Positions 55,107-64,000 of a stretch of 64,000 nucleotides of DNA are shown here, in pieces (position 1 is the stretch's first letter; each line of letters opens with the position of its first letter). The stretch is from Promerops cafer (Eukaryota > Chordata > Aves > Passeriformes > Nectariniidae), in assembly GCA_013398275.1 (NCBI GenBank), contig VZSE01001853.1:828973-892972 (forward strand). Direction: 5' to 3'. The notes under the pieces were generated by a model. That model searched no databases and was not told where the DNA came from. It saw only the letters and a program-made list of their open reading frames with translations. The position numbers and the translations under genes are program-made.

Positions 55107-56260
55107 TAAGGTCCTTGTGTAAATCTCCTCAATACGTTGGGTTTTTTTAGTTGGAGACTGTATTTTGCCTGTGATTCTTCACTGGACTGGAAGGCTATAA
55201 TTAATTATCTAGGAGGAGACCTTCTAAGCTTCTCATGAGAAAGCTAGAATGTCACTTAAATATAACTATTCAAACGTGAGATGCCTTACAGCAAAAATTA
55301 ATGAAGCTTTTTGCTCTTCATGTAATGAAAAGGCTCAGTTGCAGTACCTGTACAGCACTTTTACTGGTGTTCTTTCCCACAAACATAGTTGTCAAATGAA
55401 TTATTCCAGAATTCTTCTTCATGGTCTTTGCAGTCTCCTATTGTCACGGGCCTTGTGTCAATGATGTGTGAGTCAAAAATAATGAAGTTAAGAGAAATTT
55501 CGAAGGGTAGTCATGCATGTAAGCAACTTGTGACTGAAGTGCCCAACCCACATAATCATCTTCAGTTCCTCTTTTTCAAACCAAAGGGAGCAAAGCCAGA
55601 ACAAATCTCTATCTGCTATTACATTTCTTGGTACATTAAGTAGGTGTTACTTAAGTGATAAGTTTCGTAAATACAGGGGTTGAACAGGAAAGACAGACAA
55701 TGCTTTAGAACAGGTTAGGATTTTAGGGGGTTTTTAACACTCTAATTGCTTTCTCACCTTTCTGTCCCTTGTCTGAAGCCAAGAAGCTGTAGTGCATCAA
55801 GGTAATCTCTTGTTTGAGGAAAAAGATTGAAAACATAATTGCTTTTTTTAATAAGGACCTAAACTTTTAAGGCTTGCTGCTGAATCCTGTGGTCATAATT
55901 CACTGGCACTGTAGTTTCTAAATATTTCCTGTACAAAGAAACAATATGCCTTTTGGATTTGTAGTCTTCATTCCCTTCAAGACTTTCTGTACAAAACAGC
56001 AATGAAACCTTTTAAAAGAGGAATATCTATGAATTCAGATATCAATTGAGAATTTGTCGGTATCGCTGGGATACAATTTCCTACCTCTTACACACTAGCT
56101 GTTATTTTCTTTTTCAGTTACACTTTTTTATGATACCTAGTTCCAGCAAAGAAAGAGGAACACTTAAATTTATTAAACCTCTGACATCTGCAAGATGGTC
56201 AGGCAGAATTCATTTTCTCCTGGTAGGCATTTCTTAACTTTGAATTTAACATTAACATTT

Positions 56261-56279
56261 CATGTCTTTGAAAGACATG
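56261..56279. repeat. Near-perfect palindrome
   Basis: catgtcttt and aaagacatg (9-bp arms) are separated by a single base. Confidence 0.7.
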
Positions 56280-59200
56280 ACTCAGAGAGCATGACATTGT
56301 AGAAACAAATTACTACCTTTTGAAGAAGTATTTATGTTTTTATGTATATGTGTCTCAATCAGTTGTCAGTCTGTAGCACATTTACATGAAAACAGATTTA
56401 TACACAACAGTTTGAGTCTGTAATGTCCTGTCATCTTTCAGGGTTGTGCTTATTAGGGAGGCCTACTGAGGAAAGCATTTCTCTCCCTGTTAACATTACA
56501 TTTAGTAGATCATATGCCAGACTTCTTACTGAGTCAAAGTAATGTATCCCTGGTATTTTCTTATACCAAAGAATATAGAGAATCTGTATTCAGTCTCGAC
56601 CTTTGAAAATGAAACAAGTATCTCAGAAGATCAAGTTTTGCTTAGTGTCTTTGGGCAATATTATCCCCTTCTTAAATTCCTAGGATTGATTGGGAACTCT
56701 TGACCTTTAAAACACATACTTCCACAGCTTCATTAAGGCAGTTACACTTAGGGTATTTCAGACTAAAGCTGGGCAGCAATCAGCAGCAGCAGAGGGTGCC
56801 AACTCTCGGGGGACAGCACCATGAGCGGAAATGGAAAGCACTTGGGAATTGTGGAAGAGTGAGTGGTGAGTACTGCAGAAGCTTTTAGCAGTAGAAGAAG
56901 TAGGTATGGCTCTTCATAGATGTTAGACCCTCTGCAGCTCTTTTAAGCCCTCTGCTGACAGCACAAGAACCACAAACTTTCTTCCACAGAGTTCATTTTG
57001 TGGAGTTCCCTGGGTTTCTTTCCTCACTGATAAGTTTTCCATAACAGTAAATACCTGTGGTTTTTGTTTCTTGGTTTTTGTTTTAGAGAGAGAAAGACTC
57101 CTTTTTCTCAGGACGTTTGAACCAGGTTTAAAAAAAATGGTGTATTTCAATCAGCTTACCCTTTAAGGGATGAATGGGACAAAAACTCCCAGCAAATTTC
57201 ATCCTCATGAAAGGATCAAATGGCAGAAGTATTAAATGTAAGAATCATGGAAATAGCTTTTACTCAAAAACTTACATGTTTTCACAGACTGTGTGCCCTT
57301 TTTGAAGATACTACAGAAATAACCACAGTAAAAGAGAATGCTGCTTTGACTGTAGCAATAGAATCAACTTTGTTTGACCATGAATAATTGAAGTCTTTGT
57401 GTTAATGCTCCTTTTAAGGGAGTAGTGGATCAGTAAATGTAACTTAATTGCAGGAAAAGTCTTATGGATGGAATTTATGACTGTATTTCAATGAAAGTCT
57501 TTTCATTTTTCCTTTTGGTTCAATAGAAAAAGGATTACTTAGATTATTCAGTGTTGCAGCTGAAACTGTTAGCAATTCCCAGTGGTCCTGTTTTTCGTGA
57601 TTTTAGAGATACATATTTTGGCATGCAAGACTTGCTTTCTTATTCAGTTCTTTAGAAGAATTTGGTTTTTTTTGCATTATTGTTAGGTAATGCTTGACTT
57701 CTACAATGGAATTTTCATATGCAGTGTATACGTGGGTTTAAAACAGGATTGTTACCTAAGTGCAGTGGTCCTTTCTATAAAAAAGAGTTGAAAATATTCC
57801 CACTGAGTTCTCTCTGAGACCTTGAGAGAGGGTGGGTTCTGTGCCCAGGCTTTCTCGCGCTCCCCGTTGTTGCTACAGGGCCGCAGATAGAGGAGACCTG
57901 TCACTCTGTTTCACAGGACTGTGGTTTCCAAGCAGTGTAAACACAGATTCACACGTTGTCATCCACAGCTACATTTAAGATGTTCACAAATAAATATCAC
58001 TCATCTTCTTTGTGGTACTGTGGGAAGTCTAAGCAGGGGAAAAATACAATATTTCAGTGCAGCCACTTGCCACCTTTTCCTTCCTGGTTAGCATATAAAT
58101 AACATTTAGCAAGTCTTCATTTTTGGACATTGGAAAGGAAGCAGCTTGCAAGTCCTGCAAGGATGGCTAAGTCCTTTTTTCATACACTTCATCAGACATG
58201 TTCTGTGTTCAGGTACTGACCAGACATCTGAAAGATCATTGGGCACCACTTCTTTCACAATAATCTTTGCTTTACTAATTTATATTTTAAATACTAAGTC
58301 CCCAGAATCCACTCAGTATTTATGAGTAGAAGAGTACGTGCCTGAAAGTAACAACAAGCAATAAAGGGACTAATATGTCAATGACTTGAGTCTTACTGAA
58401 TTAGCACATTCCTTGTCATTTTGTGTCATTTCTTTCATTATTGCAGTAATTAACGTTGCAGAATCGCATTTGTGCCATTCAGCAGAGAATGGAGAACAAT
58501 AACAGTGTTTACCAGCAGCAGGAGGGAGCTTACCTTTCTTTCTCAACCCCATAAAATCTCTGCAGGCTAATCTCAGTGAGCAGCCAGGGTGCCCTCCTAC
58601 ACAATGGAGACTGTCTGAAACCTCCCTCAGGGAAACCTGAGCGAGCTGATAGGATCTCTTGTCCAAGAAAGCCAAATACCCAATCCTATGAAATATAGCG
58701 GTTTTTCATTCTGACGCAACACTTCACATCTGGGCAGGCTGAAACCTTTGTCAAATAGATTTACACCATGATAGTAATTCTGAGACAGCTGAGTGATTTA
58801 AAAACAAGCGCAGAGTATTTTCAGTCCATTAAACTATGTGAAATTACAAAGAAACAAACTATGTAAAGTTCTTATGTTTCCAGCTGCAGCAATATCAAGA
58901 AATTTTCATAAATAAGCTACTATCTTTTGTGGTTGTAAACTGAAATATTATATATAAATGCATATACATTTTTAACATTAAAAGTTAAATTATTTGTGTT
59001 TGATTATTTTTAATACAAAGCAAAATATTTTTCTGTGAACATTCATGTTTTAAGGTGCTTCTGGTAATGAGTTAGATGCCAGTAAAGTATACTGAAATTA
59101 ATTTTATTTTAAAATATATTACTCTATTACATCATCTTCATGGACTTGTCTGATCTACTGTACTGGCTCCAAGAATTGTCAGATTAATGACAGAAAGGTG

Positions 59201-61338
59201 CAAACTCCCCATGGGCCAACAGTGGACAGCACCACATTTACTGATTTAAATGACAGTCCTGATTTTCAAAAATGTCAAAAATATCTTTGACAAACAAGCT
59301 TCCAGATTCACTGGATGTTTCTGGAAACAGGGTTACCTGATCCACCTTCTCAGCTTTGTTTGCTGTTGTTCTTTAATGTAAGAGGTTTTCTGTGTTCTTA
59401 TCAGTTCTATGTAATTTCTGAAAACATAAAGATGTAACTGTAAGGTTCTCCGGCTTGGGTGCCCCTCAGCCGTGGAGGTACCAAAAGCAGAGATGTGCTG
59501 GCATTCTCAGGAATCACCTTGTCTTGTCCTACTCATGACACCACAAAGTCCTACTCTACACAGAGAGATGACAGCTCTAACTGTCATCTTGCTTCACTTG
59601 CTTCACCCTTATGAAATACCTGTTGTTGGGTTTGGAATAGGAACAAGATCCTGAACATGGATTTATTGGAGCAAAAACTGGAACTCCATCTGAACAAACC
59701 TGGCAAGCTATTGGCTTAACAGCTTTATAGCTTTATAGCTGTTATACTGCTTCCATAAGAAACTGGGTATGTACCATTTTCCTCAGGTGATGGATAAGAT
59801 TTAATGTGTTCATCCCTGCTGAGTATTCACAGAAGTTCTCTTTGGGTAAGATGATAATAGGGGCATTTCTGAAGAAAGGAGTGACCTTCAGCTTTGGAAA
59901 GAAACTGCCGAGACAACATTCAGAGTTTGCAGTCTATTGGCTTGAGGCACCTTCTACAGGCTGCATAAAGCTCCTTAGTACAGTTACAATACTGAACTTA
60001 ATATGCACCTCTTCCTTCTTCATTTTCTGATGTCTATTTCAAAAATACCAGTTTTCTAGTTTGTATTTATCCTGTTCTTAAGCACCTGACTCTATGAAAT
60101 AGTAAGAAACCTTTGGCAAATATTAGATAGTATGAATACTGTGACTACTTGAACACTTGACTTTGCCAAGCTTTTCCAGCTGTATGTTGCCAGTAAGGTG
60201 CATTTAATCCAATAAAACAAATTAGGGCCATAGCATTTGATGGAGGGGGGATATTTATAAAATACAATGTTTTAACGTTCAACTAATTGTCGAGGGGAAT
60301 TCCTTAAGTTGCATAATTCAGTGTGAACATCCAACTTCTTTGGCTATTTGGTTGTTACTTAGCTTTCTTTGAGCACTGTTTTCGCTCCTGCATTCAGAGC
60401 AGAGGGAAGTGGGCATTGCATCACCTTGTGTCTCAGTGTGATATTTTTGAGAAAACACTGACATGAGACTAGCTTAATAGTACCACAATGTCCCTGGGAT
60501 AAAGAACATAGAGCTGGTTTTGATATTCTTAAATTAGATACCAGGAAAGTTTATTGCCACTGCTACATACTATAAATAACGTCACCTGGATTGGAAGTGC
60601 TGCAATGGATCATTGCAAAATGCTTCTGTTGATAGAACATAGTGGACCAAGCTGGTCTAACCTACTATGACTAATTATCTCATAGGTGAATTTCACTATT
60701 ATCAAATAGTTGTTTTAACGTAAGATTTAAAACAGCTGTGATGGATGCAGATGGTATTGATGAAAGACAGTTTGTGCATTTGCAACCTGCTCTATTCACA
60801 TGATCTGGCACGTGAAACAAAAGGAAACTTGAAGCAAAAGGAAAAGAAGTAATTTCTTTGTCTCTTCCACATTTACTTCTTTCATTTGTCAGTGAAGTCA
60901 TATCTGATTGCATAACTTAAAATCTGAAAAACTGTAATACTGCATGGCAAAACACTTTAAAACACGTAGAACAAGATGTTTATCCTGGTCCTGACTAAAT
61001 GCTTGTTTTAATACTAGCTTGTTTGTCCTGTGCACTAAAATGCAGATTTTTTTCCACATTACATGTAGTTATGTCGTATCTTATGGTGATTTGTACCCAA
61101 TACCATGTGCCAGATTTATGAATCATTAGGCCCTACTCTTGAGTGCACAGAAAAAGAAGCTTTATATTTTGTTAGTCTACAAAGTTATCAATATGCAATC
61201 TAGAGAGAAAGAAGCTTTGTTTTGTTAAAAGATTGAATCAACTTTTCCTCTCCTTTATCTTATTTATATCTTTCAGGCAGCACAGGGATTAAGACATATT
61301 GTTAAGGTCTTGCCTCATCCCACTTGCCACATTACCTC

Positions 61339-61422
61339 CGAGTTCGTGCGTAAGCGGGCTCTGTAGCTTAACTAAGCATGTTGTGAACCGGTCAGGTAAA
61401 CGCGTTTGAAATGAGCTGTACG
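61339..61422. other. CpG-dense patch in a CpG-poor region
   Basis: Eight CpG dinucleotides fall within 84 bases (61339, 61345, 61349, 61355, 61389, 61401, 61403 and 61421), including an ACGCGT. Neighbouring kilobases have very few. No gene or RNA fold was recognised. Confidence 0.5.
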
Positions 61423-61529
61423 TTCATGAACAGCAGTTTTCCATACCACAACACAACAGGCACACACCAAACTTCCATTAAGTCATCCAGCAAGAATACT
61501 ACTTACAGGTCAAATGTGAACATCCTAAA

Positions 61530-61550
61530 ACTTTTTTTTTTTTTTTTTTT
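61530..61550. repeat. Poly-T tract
   Basis: About 21 consecutive T. It could be the reversed A-tail of a retrocopy, but I see no retrocopy beside it. Confidence 0.8.
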
Positions 61551-63134
61551 GTCTAGAGATTTTCTAGTTAAAAAAAAAATTAACAAAGCATCATTAAAAT
61601 GGAGAAAGGTTTTTATATTGGTCTCTTGTTCTGAAAGCATTTGTATTTTATTTCTTTTCTTTTTCAATAATTCAAAAAGCGTTTTCAAAAACAAATTATG
61701 GAAAAAACTTTTAGAAAAATATTAGTGGAAACTAGCTAAGCTGGTTGTAACATATGATTGTAAATTAAATGTCTCATTTTAAAAACAGTATCCTTTATTA
61801 CCTAAATAAATGCATATCCTTAAACTAGGTGCAGAATAAAGCTGTATTGACTATTGTACTATATATATTTTGTTGCATGCTTTTCCAGCATGTTTTGTAA
61901 AACATAATCTGACACTTGAAGCTGAAGCTATGAGTACCAATATGTTAACAAAGTGTTTCATGTTTTTCACCCTGAAAAATTATTTATTTCTGTTAATCAG
62001 GTTCTAAATATTTTCAAAAAGGCAAGAAATAATGAGGGGGAGAAACTAACATTGTATTAACTAACTGTTTAACTATGTTGAATATTAGTTACCGTAATCT
62101 ATTACTTAATGTATGTCTGAGAAATTAAAAACATTCTAAAGGACTTTGAATGCATCTGCAGCTCCTGGGAATAGTATAGTTAGCAAAACCAGGGTAAAAT
62201 ATGTAATACTGTCCTATGTCATTAGATATTTCCTCTCCTGTAACATTTGATTTGACTTTTTTAATGGACATCTTATGTGACTTACTTGAGAAGAGAGATA
62301 TCTCTGTGTGCCAGCATTCTGATAGATATATCTCACTTCTAAGTCTCTACAGTGAACAGACATTTGAGCCATCACCGATAGCCGCTGTCACTTTTCACCT
62401 ATCATCTTATTTCTAGATGCAGTGCATCTTATTTCTGTTGCAGTGTGGGCAAATCTGTCATTTTCTGGCTATGCTTTACCTAGAGTAAATGAAACTAAAC
62501 CAACTGTGTGGAGGCAGTCGCTTCCCTGATGGAATGAGTTCCTCATGAGGCAAATGGAAACCTCGAAGGGGGACGCAGCTGTGCCTTCTCATTACACTGC
62601 ACAGTTAGAAATACAGACATTTCCTCATCCAGCAAGATGAATGCTGTCATCAATTGTGTAAGCCCCCAAGTGAACAGGAGATAGGACTCGTGTGCAGCTA
62701 CATTTTATCAAGGCTGATCAGCTTCCTCCTAGGGGAGGACAGAAGTCTCTGAGGCTGGCAGCCTTTGGTTCATTCACCTTTCTTATTGGTCAGCTTGTGA
62801 TGGTCACTAAACACAACAGATATTCTGATGAGTGTTTAGCTTCAGCAGTGAGTTCAGATTGATTTCTGGAGTTTTGATGATCATAATTTTACCACTTTCA
62901 CCACAAAATGTTAAGTGTGTACTGTAAATCCTCTTCTATGGAGTGATTGGGATGAAAAATCAAGGACACCTTCATAAGTTTTCTTGGGAAGCACCTTTCC
63001 AACTCCTGACTCACCCTTCTGCTGCAACCTGAGGTATGTTTTTGTAATCTCTACTTTGCTGTTATCCCTCCTGACAAGTGACATCCAGTTAGCCAGCTCA
63101 CTTATGGAAAGATGTTTAATGTGTCTTCACACAT

Positions 63135-63179
63135 TAAGTGAGGTCAAACCTCACTTAGTCTTGAAGCAGATGCTTCAAG
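63135..63179. repeat. Two adjacent hairpin-type inverted repeats
   Basis: taagtgaggt (63135-63144) pairs with acctcactta (63148-63157), and cttgaagc (63160-63167) pairs with gcttcaag (63172-63179). Arms are 10 and 8 bp with 3- and 4-base spacers. Confidence 0.65.
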
Positions 63180-64000
63180 AAAATCAGTACTTGCTATTGA
63201 CAGTTTTTTGAAATTACTTGTTTGTTCCTAAACTTCTATTCAAAACATGTCCATTGAGTTACCAGAGTATTTTGAAAAATGGTAATGGTCACCTGAGTTA
63301 TTAGCCTTATTATTAAGCAAATGAGAATCCTGTGGTACTATTAGTATCCTGACTGACTGAAAATCCTGCTTTTGATGCTGCAGCAGCTGTTTCTGATTGC
63401 AGAAAGGCTGGTTCCTTCCAATTGTTGAGGGTTTTCCTCCCCAAGGGCAGACTGTTTAGATAGCCAGGAGATGCTACCTAATTCTTTCTGCTCCTTTGAG
63501 CTAGAGTGACTTCTCTGCACAGATCATGAAAATGGAGCAACAAAACTGCATTACCCAGTTACTTTACTTGGGAATTCCTGAGCCGTGCTGCATATGCCAT
63601 CAGTGCTCTGTAAGCTGCATCTGAATGATTCACAAATACTAAAAAGAAAGATCCATCAGACCACAAACAATGATAGTGAAGCAACCTCACCATGGGAGTC
63701 TGATCAAGATTGAAATTGTCTAGAGTTAACTCCAGTCACTCAACCTCCAGCCTCGGTAGATCTTTATACAATCGCTCAAAGAATCCATTTTCAGTTTCTG
63801 CACTATGTAGGCATCCATACTGCACATAAGTTTTAAATGTGTGCTGTAGAAGTCCTTCTAAACAGCTGTCAGTCTGTGAGCTTGTGCTCTTGAACTACTA
63901 GGACTCCTCAAAATGAAACCGAGCAGAACGAGTTTGCTGGTGCCAAGTTTAAATTAATTATACAAGTTTTTTTCTTGGGATTTTTAAATTTTTTTTTAAA

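Larger units (their letters stand above)
52731..64000. other. Intergenic region downstream of PIBF1
   Basis: No open frame here looks like a real gene. Known content: a CR1 copy (53810-54640), inverted repeats (55076-55106, 56261-56279, 63135-63179), a T-tract (61530-61550) and a CpG-dense patch (61339-61422). In other amniotes KLF5 lies beyond PIBF1 on this side, so enhancers of that gene may be present, but none can be identified from one sequence. Confidence 0.75.

Noticed and set aside
58370..58675. 101-codon - strand open frame as a gene
   Set aside because: No recognisable protein features, no splice context and no promoter; better treated as possible non-coding conserved sequence.
61355..61400. 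tRNA-like string 'ctgtagcttaactaagcatg' resembling the start of a mitochondrial tRNA-Phe
   Set aside because: The D-arm-like part fits, but no anticodon stem or T arm can be formed, and no neighbouring mitochondrial sequence is seen.

Overview
This window comes from a vertebrate nuclear genome, almost certainly a bird. Coding sequence is sparse and split into short exons with GT/AG splice sites. The background is AT-rich and CpG-poor. The recognisable interspersed repeats are CR1 LINE 3' fragments with the typical avian tail (a 'gttggactagatgac'-like string), plus one LTR-type element of a kind I recognise from avian genomes. There are no operons, ribosome-binding sites or other bacterial features. 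I cannot name the species.

One gene is supported: the 3' part of PIBF1 (progesterone immunomodulatory binding factor 1, also CEP90), on the + strand. Eight exons at 9770-9935, 13166-13316, 17318-17408, 20674-20776, 22548-22678, 31589-31673, 49673-49849 and 52090-52146 join in phase into 319 complete codons and a stop. They encode the coiled-coil C-terminal part of the protein. Earlier exons lie upstream of the window. The largest intron (31674-49672) is about 18 kb, more than a quarter of the window. The 3' UTR follows the stop at 52146, with candidate poly(A) signals at 52327, 52392 and 52709.

From about 52.7 kb to the end I see no gene. In other amniotes the next gene on this side of PIBF1 is KLF5, so this is probably the PIBF1-KLF5 intergenic interval. 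It holds a roughly 830-bp CR1 copy, several short inverted repeats and a CpG-dense patch at 61339-61422 that stands out from its surroundings.

The most interesting material is in the introns. Intron 22679-31588 contains what I read as decayed proteins of two transposon types that are old or rare in birds: a tyrosine-recombinase-like fragment (DIRS-like) near 26050-26490 on the + strand, and a DDE transposase fragment (Tc1/mariner or pogo-like) near 29133-29410 on the - strand. A weaker reverse-transcriptase-like fragment lies at 43420-43494. Several AT-rich sites carry overlapping inverted repeats in which one arm could pair with either of two partners (8101-8133 and 44064-44110). I found no convincing new functional system. 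The transposon fossils are the best leads, and they rest on motif reading by eye, not on a search.
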